Source of the DNA: Gaoshiqia hydrogeniformans | Lineage (GTDB): Bacteria > Bacteroidota > Bacteroidia > Bacteroidales > Prolixibacteraceae | NCBI RefSeq assembly: GCF_049347105.1 | Contig: NZ_CP186334.1 | Span: 4,464,001 to 4,528,000 of the forward strand | DNA: 64,000 bases | Direction: 5' to 3' | Shown here: positions 50,784-60,900 of the stretch, piece after piece | How positions within the stretch are numbered: position 1 is the stretch's first letter | How the letters are laid out: each line of letters starts with the position of its first letter | The notes under the pieces: generated by a model | What the model was told of the DNA's origin: nothing | Databases searched by the model: none | Seen by the model: only the letters and a program-made list of their open reading frames with translations | Position numbers and translations under genes: made by a program

Positions 50784-52919
50784 TTATTTTTTTCTTAAGC
50801 GCAAGGCGTTGGTAATCACCGATACCGAGCTGAAACTCATGGCAGCAGCGGCGATCATCGGGCTCAGCAGCAGCCCGAAAAAAGGAAACAGGATCCCTGC
50901 GGCTATTGGCACGCCCAGGGCGTTGTAAACAAAGGCGAAGAAGAGATTCTGTTTGATGTTTCTCATGACTTTTTGGCTTAATTCCCGGGCCCTGACTATG
51001 CCGTTCAGGTCGCCTTTCACCAGGGTGATTTCGGCGCTTTGCATGGCAATGTCGGTTCCGGTTCCCATAGCAATGCCGATATTGGCCTGCGCCAGGGCCG
51101 GGGCGTCGTTGATGCCATCTCCGGCCATCGCGACTACCTGCCCCTGTTTCTGTAACTCTTTTATCTGATTGTATTTGTCTTTGGGCAGGCAATCGGCTGT
51201 AAACCCGTCAAGTCCGAGTTCACCGGCAACGGCTTTCGCGGTGTAAGGGTTGTCTCCGGTCAGCATGTGGACTTTTACGCCCATTCTTTGCAGACTTTTA
51301 ATGGCGCGGGCCGAAGTTTCTTTGATTTTATCGGCGACACTGACAATCCCTTCCACCCGATCGTGGACGATCAGGTACATCACCGTTTGTCCGGTCAATT
51401 GCCATGCCTCCACCGTTTTTTTATTTTCTTCATCCAAGCCGGCACTGAAGTCTTCCACCAACCGGTGATTACCCAGGCCAACTTTTTTCCCCTGATAAAC
51501 GGCCTGTACGCCTTTCCCGGTCACCGATTCAAACTGATCGAGAGGAAGCAGTTCCAGCTTGTTGGTTTTTGCTCCGGCAACGATGGCATTGGCCAGCGGG
51601 TGTTCGCTGTTTGCATCAACCGAGGCGGCCAGTTGCAGAATTTCCAGGTCGCTCAGGCTCCCGAATGATTTGAAACTTTTCAAACTGGGTTTTCCTTCGG
51701 TAAGGGTTCCTGTTTTATCGATGATGAGTGTATTTACCTTGTTCATTTCTTCGATCGCACGGGCGTCTTTCACCAAAACACCCGATTGGGCGCCCCTGCC
51801 TGTTCCCACCATAATCGACATGGGAGTTGCCAGTCCGAGCGCGCAGGGACAGGCGATGATCAACACGGCAACTGCATTCACAAAAGCATAAACATAGGCT
51901 GGTTCGGGTCCCCAAATAGCCCAAGCTGCAAAGGTGAAAACGGCTATGACGACAACAATCTGTACAAAATACCTGGCAACGGTATCAGCCAGTCGTTGAA
52001 TGGGCGCGCGTGACCGGCTGGCCTGGTTGACCATATCGATGATTTGGGCCAGTAAGGTATCGTTACCCACTTTCTCAGCTCTCATGTCAAAAACCGTCAG
52101 CCCGTTGATGGTTCCCCCGGTAACCCGGTCGCCGGCCGATTTGTCGGCGGGGATTGGTTCTCCGGTGATCATACTTTCGTCGATAACCGCATCGCCTTTT
52201 AATATAATCCCGTCCACCGGAATCTTCTCACCGGGCTTTACCTTCAGCAGGTCGCCCACCTGAACTTCGGCGAGCGGAATTTCTTCTTCCTGGCCGTTCC
52301 TGATCACCCGGGCAACAGGCGGCGACAATCCCAGCAGCGCTTTAATGGCCGAGTTGGTTTTGTGATGTGCCCGCAACTCGAGCATCTGCCCGAGCAATAC
52401 GAGGGTTAAAATAACGGCTGCTGCTTCGAAATATAAATGAACATTACCGTGGTGGTCCTGAAATTGTGCAGGGAAAGCACCGGGAAAAAGCAGGGCAAAT
52501 ACGCTGAAAACATAGGCTGCCCCGACTCCGATTGAAATCAGCGTCCACATATTGGGCGACCACCTGCGGATGGAACTCCAGCCTCGCTTAAAAAACACCC
52601 GGCCGGAATAAAATACCACCGGTGTCGCCAACAGAAATTCGATCCAACTCCATACTTTTTTTGATGCGAGAGTTTCAAGGTTCAGAAAGCTAAGCATATC
52701 AGACATGGCGATGACAAAAACCGGTAAACTTAAAGCCAGCGCAATCCAGAATTTACGCGCTGTTTTTTTATAAGCTTTTTCTTCCTCGCTGGTTTCTTCC
52801 TCTTTTTCCTGCGAAACCAGGTGCATCCCGCAAACAGGGCAGTCGCCGGGTTTTTCGTAGGTTTTATCGCCCTCGCAAAGCATCGGACAGTAATAGATTG
52901 ATGTTTTCTGATCGTTCAT
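50784..52919 (-). CDS. Cu+/Ag+-exporting P1B-type ATPase with N-terminal HMBD
   Basis: A 711-residue inner-membrane pump. The N-terminus carries CPMLCEGDKT...CPVCGM (residues 11-32) in place of HMA domains. Core motifs: TGE in MITGEPIP, the CPC triad (Cys357 and Cys359 in IIACPCALG), phosphorylated Asp401 in DKTGTLTEGK, SEHPLA and GDGINDAPAL. Late helices have YNALG and MSFSSVSV, as expected for the monovalent copper group P1B-1. It moves Cu+ or Ag+ from cytoplasm to periplasm, where CusCBA and the small metal proteins can take over. Confidence 0.94.
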   Translation of the reverse strand: MNDQKTSIYYCPMLCEGDKTYEKPGDCPVCGMHLVSQEKEEETSEEEKAYKKTARKFWIALALSLPVFVIAMSDMLSFLNLETLASKKVWSWIEFLLATPVVFYSGRVFFKRGWSSIRRWSPNMWTLISIGVGAAYVFSVFALLFPGAFPAQFQDHHGNVHLYFEAAAVILTLVLLGQMLELRAHHKTNSAIKALLGLSPPVARVIRNGQEEEIPLAEVQVGDLLKVKPGEKIPVDGIILKGDAVIDESMITGEPIPADKSAGDRVTGGTINGLTVFDMRAEKVGNDTLLAQIIDMVNQASRSRAPIQRLADTVARYFVQIVVVIAVFTFAAWAIWGPEPAYVYAFVNAVAVLIIACPCALGLATPMSIMVGTGRGAQSGVLVKDARAIEEMNKVNTLIIDKTGTLTEGKPSLKSFKSFGSLSDLEILQLAASVDANSEHPLANAIVAGAKTNKLELLPLDQFESVTGKGVQAVYQGKKVGLGNHRLVEDFSAGLDEENKKTVEAWQLTGQTVMYLIVHDRVEGIVSVADKIKETSARAIKSLQRMGVKVHMLTGDNPYTAKAVAGELGLDGFTADCLPKDKYNQIKELQKQGQVVAMAGDGINDAPALAQANIGIAMGTGTDIAMQSAEITLVKGDLNGIVRARELSQKVMRNIKQNLFFAFVYNALGVPIAAGILFPFFGLLLSPMIAAAAMSFSSVSVITNALRLRKK

Positions 52920-52953
52920 CGCGGTGTTATTTTAAGTTGATATTCCTGGTCAT

Positions 52954-53193
52954 TCAATCTGCCTTACCATTCGTTACCGGTTTCAGGTACATGCCGCAAA
53001 CAGGGCACCGTCCGGGTGCATCGTAGGTTTTCTGGCCTTCGCACTTCATGGGGCATCGGTAAATCGTTCCTGCATGAACATCCTGTTCATGTGAATGTTC
53101 GTGTGAATGTTCGTGTCCGCTACAGCAGGAGTGGGTTTTTTGTGCGCCGGCTGTTTTTCCAAATCCGGTGAATAATTTCTTTAAATTTTTCAT
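52954..53193 (-). CDS. Small HMBD protein with His/Cys-rich N-terminus
   Basis: 79 residues, no clear signal peptide. The N-terminal part has a double Cys and a run of His-containing repeats (THSCCSGHEHSHEHSHEQ). The C-terminal part is one HMBD ribbon (YRCPMKCEGQ...CPVCGMYL). The combined sites could hold several copper ions. It lies 34 nt before the P-type ATPase, whose own N-terminus has the same CPMxCEG variant, so a cytoplasmic donor or buffer for that pump is plausible (inference). Confidence 0.82.
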   Translation of the reverse strand: MKNLKKLFTGFGKTAGAQKTHSCCSGHEHSHEHSHEQDVHAGTIYRCPMKCEGQKTYDAPGRCPVCGMYLKPVTNGKAD

Positions 53194-53290
53194 GACAAAT
53201 CAGTTTAATGTTTCAGGATTTAAAGGTACAGGATACCTATCGCCCGCGTGTTACAGAATTTCATGAATGATTTACATGATTTTCCGACGT

Positions 53291-53851
53291 TCAGACCTGA
53301 TCAATTGGCTTCCGTCTTTTTTCGCCCAATTTCTTAAAGTACGAGGGCGTGAAGCCGCTTACTTTTTTAAATTGACCCGATAAGTGGGCTACGCTGCTAT
53401 AGCCCACTTCGTCGGCAATTTCGCTCAAGGTTTTTTCATCATAAACCAACAGTTCTTTTACCCGCTCAATTTTCAGGTTGATCAGGTATTTTTCAATCGT
53501 TGTTCCTGCAACCGACGAAAAAAGCGAACTGATGTGGTTATAATCCAGGTGCAGTTTCTCCGACAGGTAATCTGAAAAATTTATTTTCAGCTCAGCCGGA
53601 TGTCGGTAAACAAAATCAATAGCAATTTTTTTAATCTGTTCAATCAGGCGGCTTTTGCTATCGTTGATTATCTCAAAACCTGCGTCTTGTAGCCGCTTGT
53701 TAATCAGTGTGAACTTTTCTTCGGAAAGCGCTTCTTTCAGGATGAGTTTTCCGAGTTGAATTTCTGCGTCATCAATCCCCGCCTCCTGAAATATATTTGA
53801 TACCACCAGGATGCACCGGTTGCATACCATATTTTTGATGAATATTTCCAT
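53291..53851 (-). CDS. Metal-sensing AraC-type regulator with N-terminal CxxC domain
   Basis: 186 residues. Residues 1-70 resemble an HMA fold with MEIFIKNMVCNRCILVVS, the CxxC where HMA domains bind Cu+. The C-terminal 110 residues are an AraC/XylS DNA-binding domain (EKTLSEIADEVGYSSVAHLS, then QFKKVSGFTPSYFKKL). Direct sensing of cytoplasmic copper by the fused domain is the simplest reading. It lies between cusB and the P-type ATPase genes; its paralog at 62415-63020 heads the cus cluster. Confidence 0.87.
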   Translation of the reverse strand: MEIFIKNMVCNRCILVVSNIFQEAGIDDAEIQLGKLILKEALSEEKFTLINKRLQDAGFEIINDSKSRLIEQIKKIAIDFVYRHPAELKINFSDYLSEKLHLDYNHISSLFSSVAGTTIEKYLINLKIERVKELLVYDEKTLSEIADEVGYSSVAHLSGQFKKVSGFTPSYFKKLGEKRRKPIDQV

Positions 53852-53894
53852 GTGCTAAACAGTTTTAATTGAAACAACGAACCGGCTTGATTGA

Positions 53895-55670
53895 TCAATG
53901 TTGATGCCCGCCAACTGCCGCCGTTTGTTCGGGTCCGCCTTTTTTGTACACCGGCTGGCCTTTGCGGTAGGTTTCGGTCACTTCCCCGCAACGGAGCATT
54001 TCGTCGCCAAAATAGGGATTCAGAATTTCATCCGATTCACTCAGCCAATATGCGCCTTTGTCGTCAAAAGCCATCGGGCAAAACTGTTTGTAGGCTTTAT
54101 CTTTTTCAAGTCCGAACGATTCGGTCATTTCCAGGATTTGTTCCGAAAGTTTTTCGAAATGTTCCCGTTGTACACCAATATTTTCCGTATTTTCAATCAT
54201 CGCTGCTGCCGCCGACAGTTGCTTTTTCACATCCATCCAGTGATGGTGCGCCTGCCCTTGCAGTAAACTCATATCCACTTTCGACAAGGCGTTTTTCACT
54301 TTTTGCGATCCCGACCGGGCTGCTTTTGCATCGTCGCCGGCCAGGGCATTTTTTACTTCGAAATAGGCTTCGGCCACCGTGGTAATTTGCCGGCGGAAGG
54401 CTTGGGAAGTTTCCATGGTTTTTTTCTCCGGGCGCATCAACATGCTGTAGTTGCCCGAAAGCTGGGCAGCCGCGTCGATGGCAAAAACGCCGTTGGTCAC
54501 GATTTCCTCACCGGCTTCGAGCCCGGCCTCTACCACCCACCTGTCACCCATCCGGGGGCCAATGGTGATTTCCCGCATTTCGTATGACGGGTATTCCGTA
54601 TCGGGAACTTTCACATAAACAACCGACCGTTTGCCCGACCAAAGCAAAGCCGTGCGCGGGACCGACAGCGATTGTTTGCCGGCTCCCACCGATGAGCGGA
54701 TGCTGGCGTTGACGAACATTTCCGGTTTCAACTCCATGTTTGGGTTCGCCATCTCCGCCCGGACGGACACTGCCCGTGTGTTCGGATTAATCACCGGATC
54801 AATATAATCGACCCTGGCCGTGAATGTTTTTCCGGGGATACCCGTTGCCGTGAAAGAAACGGCGTCGCCCCTTTTTATAAATTGCAGATCGGATTCATAC
54901 GCGTCCATCATGATCCACACCCGGCTCAAATCGACGATATTAAACAACACCGAGCCAGTGCTTACATAATCTCCGGTGGCGATGTTCCGCTGAATGACAA
55001 CGCCTCCCCGGTCGGCCAGTACATCCAGTTGGCTTCGGACTTTGCCGGTCGTTTCAATGTCATCAATCTGCTTTTCCGTCAGTTTCCAAAGCCGCATTTT
55101 TTCGCGGGCGGCCTCATAAAGCTCGGGGTAGCTTTTTTTCAGTTTGACCGCTTCGAGCAGTTCTTTTTGCGCATTCAGCAGTTCGGGCGAATAAATGGTG
55201 GCCAATCGTTCGCCCGGCTGCACCACCTGCCCGGTAAAGTTGACAAACAGTTGGTCGATGCGCCCCGGGAATTTCGCTGTCACCGAAGCCAGCCGCTGTT
55301 CGTCGGCCTTTACTTTGCCGCTCAGGAAAATCTGTCCTTCCGAAGAAATACCGGTCACCCGCGAGGTATGAATGTTGGCCATTGCTACGGCTTCGGGCGT
55401 CATTTCATGCACCATCGGGTTGGCATCTGCCGATCTCCGGGAGGTTGCCGGAATCAGGTCCATGCCGCAAATGGGGCAGTCGCCCGGTTCAGATTGTCTG
55501 ATTTGGGGGTGCATGGAGCAGGTCCAGATTTCTTCGGTTGAGTGGTCGTGTTGATGTTCTGATGATTCGATGATCCCATTGTTTGATGGTTTGATGAGCC
55601 ATCCAAGGATACCTCCGGCTACTAAAGCCAGGGTAACAATTATATATTTATTTTGAACCAATTTTTTCAT
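53895..55670 (-). CDS. cusB: CusB-type periplasmic adaptor with HMBD and DUF3347
   Basis: A 591-residue adaptor with an N-terminal membrane anchor (IIVTLALVAGGILGWLI) and an HMBD (WTCSMHPQIRQSEPGDCPIC, GM). The usual barrel-sandwich, lipoyl and beta-barrel domains follow (residues about 95-400). A C-terminal DUF3347-like helical domain is marked by QFCPMAFDDKGAYWL. It links the RND pump CusA to the outer-membrane channel CusC and carries copper or silver to them. Its ATG overlaps the stop of a four-helix-bundle gene. The His-containing last residues (VGGHQH) may also bind metal. Confidence 0.92.
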   Translation of the reverse strand: MKKLVQNKYIIVTLALVAGGILGWLIKPSNNGIIESSEHQHDHSTEEIWTCSMHPQIRQSEPGDCPICGMDLIPATSRRSADANPMVHEMTPEAVAMANIHTSRVTGISSEGQIFLSGKVKADEQRLASVTAKFPGRIDQLFVNFTGQVVQPGERLATIYSPELLNAQKELLEAVKLKKSYPELYEAAREKMRLWKLTEKQIDDIETTGKVRSQLDVLADRGGVVIQRNIATGDYVSTGSVLFNIVDLSRVWIMMDAYESDLQFIKRGDAVSFTATGIPGKTFTARVDYIDPVINPNTRAVSVRAEMANPNMELKPEMFVNASIRSSVGAGKQSLSVPRTALLWSGKRSVVYVKVPDTEYPSYEMREITIGPRMGDRWVVEAGLEAGEEIVTNGVFAIDAAAQLSGNYSMLMRPEKKTMETSQAFRRQITTVAEAYFEVKNALAGDDAKAARSGSQKVKNALSKVDMSLLQGQAHHHWMDVKKQLSAAAAMIENTENIGVQREHFEKLSEQILEMTESFGLEKDKAYKQFCPMAFDDKGAYWLSESDEILNPYFGDEMLRCGEVTETYRKGQPVYKKGGPEQTAAVGGHQH

Positions 55671-56020
55671 GATTTTGCATTTTTTATTGTTGATGAAATG
55701 ATCTTGGAGAGTAATTTTTTCAGGGACATAATCTCTGAAAGAAGTCCTTCCGGATCAGGGTAATTCTTACTTTTTTGACACAGAAGTAGCCAATATTCCG
55801 TTTCATCTGCTTCTTTCATGGCAATGATGCATTTTGCTGCAAAGTCCTTTCGGCTATGTGCATTCTGCGCTTCACGGATATTTGCCCCAATGGAAGTACC
55901 ACTTTTCAGTAGTTGTCTGGCAATGATATATTTTCGCTGTTCTTCAAGCTTTTCTGTGTAGTCAATGATCTCCAAGGCAAACTCAAAGCTTAATTCCAAT
56001 ATTTCGTTTCGTTTTTCCAT
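55667..56020 (-). CDS. Four-helix-bundle protein nested in the cus operon (1)
   Basis: 117 residues, helical, with the family motif RQLLKSGTSIGANIREAQNA followed by HSRKDFAAKC. It belongs to the TIGR02436-like group but to a different branch from the pair at 18-20 kb. The TGA overlaps the cusB ATG (ATGA), so it is translated together with the adaptor. Function unknown; the family has no known role in metal efflux. Confidence 0.86.
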   Translation of the reverse strand: MEKRNEILELSFEFALEIIDYTEKLEEQRKYIIARQLLKSGTSIGANIREAQNAHSRKDFAAKCIIAMKEADETEYWLLLCQKSKNYPDPEGLLSEIMSLKKLLSKIISSTIKNAKS

Positions 56021-56058
56021 TGTATTTTCATTTTCAATCCTTTTATCATACCATTATA

Positions 56059-57522
56059 TCATCGTTCCATTAAACCATCGGAGGCTGCCAGATTTTCGAG
56101 TAAGGCAACCGCGGTATGCTGATCGACAACCGCAGTGATCAGTTTTAACCGGTAATCCAGCAATTGTTGCTGCACGCGGAGGACTTCTTCAAAACCTCCT
56201 CCATCAGATGAATAGTTTGTCATCAACAGGTTGAGGGTTTGTTCGGCCAGGCCGGTTTGTTCGCGGTAAAGATCAGTTCTCCGTCCGGCATCTTCCAGGT
56301 CGCGGATGGATTGGCTCCATTGGGTGGCCAGTTGGTTCACCGTGTTTTCCCTTCTGAATTTCACGGCCTGCTGTTTTAGCTCCGCTTCTTTGTACAGGGC
56401 ATCGTACTTCTTCCGGTAAATGGGAATCGTCAGGCTGACCATCGGCATCACCATGTCCTTTCCTCCCATCGACATCCCGTCTTCGGTGCGCGGACTGAAC
56501 GGCATATAATTCACCCCCGCTCCCAGCATGGGTTTTCCTTCGAGCCGCGCCATTTTCATTTGTGCTTCGTAGGCAGCTTCTTCGGCATCCAGCATTTTCA
56601 GCATGGGGTTATTTTGGGTGATGCTGTCCAGCAAGGCCATGTGCTCCGTGAACAAGGCCTTATTTGTCAGCGTATCCGCTATTTCAACGGGTTCACTCAG
56701 GTTCCGGTTAAGCAGTTGGTTGAATTCAGCCTGCAGCGGGATCCGGTCGTCATTTAGCCGTGCCAGCCTGTTTTCCAGTTCCTTGATTTCCATACGGATC
56801 CGGAGCACGTCGCTCATGCCCGATTTGCCTGAGCCCATTGATGCTCCCAAAGGCCCCATCGATGATGGATTGCCGGAACTTGCAGGACCAGCGCTTTTCC
56901 CGGTGTTCATGCCGCTCCCCATATTTCCCATCGACGAAGCAGAGGTAGCGCCCTGGCTATTATTGCCCATTGAACTGCTGCCGGGCATATTTCCCGGAGA
57001 TGAACTGACGCCCGCACTTTGAAAGCGGACCAGTGCCAGTTGCTCCAGCGTTTGCAGGATTTTCAGGTTTTCTTCCGTAATCCTGATTTCCTCTTCCAGC
57101 CGATACATCTGGTACCAGGTATTTTTTACCTCAAAAAACAAGTTGTTTTTGGCATCCTGAAACAGCTCATAGTTTGCCTGGGCCATTTTGCCGGCTTCAT
57201 CCTTGCGTGTGCGAAGCATGCCAAACCAGGGGAACATCTGCATCAGCCGGATATCGGCCTGTTGCCGGCCCATCAGCCTATCCATTGGCTGAAGAAAAAA
57301 GCCCAGACTCAGCTCCGGATCGGGCAACGAGCCTACCTGCGGGATCTTTTCCACCGAAGCCAGGTAATCGTAAAAAGACGCCTTCACTTCCGGATTATTT
57401 TCGGCGGCAGTGACTAAATATCGAGCAAGATTTTCATTTTGGGAAAATGTTTTAGTCGATATGAAACTGATAGAGATTATAAGAAATAAATAGAAATTTA
57501 TTGATTTTGCCTTTGCATTCAT
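56059..57522 (-). CDS. cusC: CusC/TolC-type outer-membrane channel with Met-rich insert
   Basis: A 487-residue channel protein with a signal peptide (ending TKTFSQ) and two TolC repeats. An insert of about 65 residues (171-236) rich in Met, Gly, Ser and Asn (SSMGNNSQGATSASSMGNMG) interrupts the first repeat. Methionine clusters bind Cu+ and Ag+ in other copper proteins, so this may be a metal-collecting loop on the channel. It forms the exit duct for CusBA. Its ATG overlaps the stop of another four-helix-bundle gene. Confidence 0.9.
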   Translation of the reverse strand: MNAKAKSINFYLFLIISISFISTKTFSQNENLARYLVTAAENNPEVKASFYDYLASVEKIPQVGSLPDPELSLGFFLQPMDRLMGRQQADIRLMQMFPWFGMLRTRKDEAGKMAQANYELFQDAKNNLFFEVKNTWYQMYRLEEEIRITEENLKILQTLEQLALVRFQSAGVSSSPGNMPGSSSMGNNSQGATSASSMGNMGSGMNTGKSAGPASSGNPSSMGPLGASMGSGKSGMSDVLRIRMEIKELENRLARLNDDRIPLQAEFNQLLNRNLSEPVEIADTLTNKALFTEHMALLDSITQNNPMLKMLDAEEAAYEAQMKMARLEGKPMLGAGVNYMPFSPRTEDGMSMGGKDMVMPMVSLTIPIYRKKYDALYKEAELKQQAVKFRRENTVNQLATQWSQSIRDLEDAGRRTDLYREQTGLAEQTLNLLMTNYSSDGGGFEEVLRVQQQLLDYRLKLITAVVDQHTAVALLENLAASDGLMER

Positions 57523-57914
57523 GAATAGTTCCTTTTTGCATTGTATGTTGTTGAAATAAAGTTATTCAGCTTGATAGAAAGTTTTTCAGCCGCCTTTTTC
57601 ATCTCATCGAAAGCATCACTGGAAATCATTTCCCTTTCCAATAGAAGTTCCAACCAATGGATAATGCTTTCAAGCATAGATGCCCTCGAGTTATAGTAGA
57701 ATTTGATTTTGTCGAGATAATGAAACCTCCCATATCCTTCGGCTATATTGGCCCCAATTGAATCAATAGAGGTAATGAATTGATCGCCGATTATTTTTTG
57801 CCTTTGCCAACTCATTTTCTCATATATTTGCCAGGCTTGTTTTGATAGCTCCCTTGCAAGTTGATAAACCTCCAATTCCTTCAGAGGAATATACTTTTTA
57901 TTGTTTTCATTCAT
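57519..57914 (-). CDS. Four-helix-bundle protein nested in the cus operon (2)
   Basis: 131 residues, helical, with FITSIDSIGANIAEGYGR and the preceding KIIGDQ typical of the family. It is the fourth such gene in the window. It lies between cusA and cusC, with its stop overlapping the cusC ATG (ATGA) and a 69-nt gap from cusA. Repetitive low-complexity DNA (TTTCAATGAATTTCAATGG) borders the cusA end. Function unknown. Confidence 0.87.
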   Translation of the reverse strand: MNENNKKYIPLKELEVYQLARELSKQAWQIYEKMSWQRQKIIGDQFITSIDSIGANIAEGYGRFHYLDKIKFYYNSRASMLESIIHWLELLLEREMISSDAFDEMKKAAEKLSIKLNNFISTTYNAKRNYS

Positions 57915-57983
57915 TGTTGTTAATGTTTAAAAGTTATTGATAATCAAATTAGTTACTATCAATATCTAAAATTTCCATCAATT

Positions 57984-60900
57984 TCAATGAATTTCAATGG
58001 ATTTCTTTTGCATCACTTTCCGCTCTTCCCACCAACTGTAAAGCACCGGAACAACGAGCAAGGTGATTAGCGCGATGGTCATTCCCCCGAACGAAGGAAT
58101 GGCCATGGGGATCATGATGTCCGAGCCGCGCCCCGAAGAAGTGAGTACCGGTAAAAGAGCCAGCAAGGTGGTGGCAGTCGTCATTAAACAGGGCCTCACC
58201 CTTTTCATGCCGGCTTCTAAAACGGCGGCGCGGACTTCTTTTACATTTTCAGGCCGATTCTTTTTAAAGCTTTGCATCAGGTAAGTGGATACAACAACGC
58301 CGTCGTCGGTGGCAATTCCGAAGAGGGCAATAAAGCCGACCCAAACCGCCACACTGAGGTTATAGGTTCCCATTTGGAACAGTTCGCGCAGGTGTGTGCC
58401 GAAGACTGAAAAGTTCAGGAACCAGCCTTGTCCGTACAACCACAGCATCATAAAACCGCCTGAAAAGGCCAGCGCGATGCCTGAAAACACAAAGAACGTG
58501 GTTGACACCGAACGAAACTGAAAATACAGGATCAGGAAGATGACGATCAAACAGAGCGGCACCACGATGGAAAGGCGTTTTTCGGCCCTGATCTGGTTTT
58601 CGTAACTGCCTGAAAAAATATAGCGTACGCCGGCAGGCACCACCAACTCACCAGAACTGATCTTTTCTTTGAGGTATCGTTGGGCATCCTCCACCACGGT
58701 TACTTCTGCAAAACCTTGCTTTTTGTCCAACAGCACATAACCGACCAGGAAACTGTTTTCGCCCCGGATCATTTCCGGGCCCGGCCGATAAGTGATGTCC
58801 GCCAACTGTCCCAGCGGAATGTATGCGCCTGTGGGAACCGGCACCTGCATGGTTTCGATGGCTGAAGGGTCGTCACGCCATTCGCGGGCATAACGCACCC
58901 GAATGGGGAAACGTTCGCGCCCTTCAACCGTTGTGCTGACCTTCATGCCGCCAATGGCAGTTTCCACATAATCCTGCACATCACGGATGCTCAGCCCGTA
59001 GCGCGCAATTTCGGTGCGGTTGATGTCGATTTCGAGATAAGGTTTTCCGACTATCCGGTCAGCAAAAACGGCTTCCGCCTTTACCGAAGGCACTTCTTTC
59101 AGGTATTTTTCCAACTGCAGCCCAAAGGCTTCGATGGTGGGCAGGTCGGGGCCGTAAACTTTGATGCCCATCGGCGCACGCATACCGGTTTGCAACATCA
59201 CGAGCCGGGTTTCGATGGGCTGCAGTTTCGGCGAAGAAGTGACACCCGGTATGTTGATCACGCCGACAATTTCGTTCCAGATATCGTCGGGGGTTTTGAT
59301 GTGATCCCGCCACTGACGGAAATATTCACCTTTAGGATCGGGTACCAGTTGACGGACATCCACCTGTTCGGGCGACATGTTTTCGGGATCATAAACTTCA
59401 CCGTTCCTCAATTCAAAATGACCTTTTTTATTTACTTTGAAGCGGAGTTTATGGCCATTAATATCCGACGCATATTCGCTTTTGTAGTTGATCACATTTT
59501 CGAACATGGACAGCGGCGCGGGATCGATGGCTGTTTCCGCACGGCCTGCTTTGCCCACCACCATCTCCACCTCGGGAATAGCTGTCACCAACATATCGAG
59601 TTTTTGCACAATTTCCCGGTTGGCCTCCACGCCGGAGTGGGGCATCGATGTGGGCATCAACAGGAATGAACCTTCGTTGAGCGTGGGCATAAATTCTTTG
59701 CCCAAACCGGGAAAAGTTGATTTCATTGCCGACCATCCGGAGGATTTACGAATGTCCCATCCTATTTTCTCAGAAGCTTTTGGGATGATCCCAAATACTC
59801 TATCGAAGCCCATCCATACATTCAGTCCAATCAGAATAATAAATGCCGGAATCGTCAAAAACAATATTTTATGGCTTAAACACCACATCAGGATCCGGGG
59901 ATACACCCGGATAAACAAAGCGAAACCACCAAGTACAATGCCGATAATCAGGGCGATAAAAAGAAAATTGACCAGGGTGCTGTTTGAAACGCCCAGCGGC
60001 ACCCACTCAATCGTTAACAACCAGGCAACCGCCATCACGGTCAAACCAACCAGCATCAGGTTGCGGTATTTTCCAAACCGCTCAGGAAAATGAAAAAGCA
60101 GTACGTTGATCAGCCCAAAGCCGAAAAGTACCCATCCAGCCCAGTGCCACACGGTAAAAGCAACGATTGGCCCGGCGATGACCAGCAGGTAATTGAAGTA
60201 TTTTTCAAAATGGCCCTTCCCTTTTTTTATCGAAAAAACCCAATGTGCAAAGGCCGGCATGATGATGAGCGTAAAAATCAGGGCGGCCACCAGCGCAAAG
60301 GTTTTGGTCCAGGCCAAGGGGCCGAATAACTTTCCTTCGGCAGCCTGCAAGGTAAAAACGGGCAGAAAGCTGACAATGGTCGTACTTACCGCGGTCAGGA
60401 TGGCCGAAGCGACCTCCGTGGTTGCATCAAAAATGGTTTTTAGCTTTGCCTGGTTTGCAGGGGCTTCGTCCAGGTGCCGCAGGATGTTTTCATTGAGGAT
60501 GATGCCGAGATCGACCATCGTACCGATCGCAATGGCAATGCCGGATAAAGCCACAATATTGGCGTCAACGCCCAGATATTTCATAAAGATGAAGCACATC
60601 AGCACAGCGAGCGGCAATAAAGCGGAAATGAGTATGGACGCCCGGAGGTTGTACACCATCACAATAATCACGATGATGGTGATGAGAATTTGCAGGCTGA
60701 TGGCATCGTACAGCGTGCCGAGCGTTTCATAGATCAGCCCGCTGCGGTCGTAAAACGGCACGATGGTGACTTTTGAAACGGTGCCGTCTTCCAACGTTTT
60801 GGAAGGAAGGCCGATCTCAATTTTATCGATTTCTTCTTTTAAACTATTAATGACTCTCAGCGGGTTGTCGCCGTAGCGGGCAATCACCACGCCTCCAACC

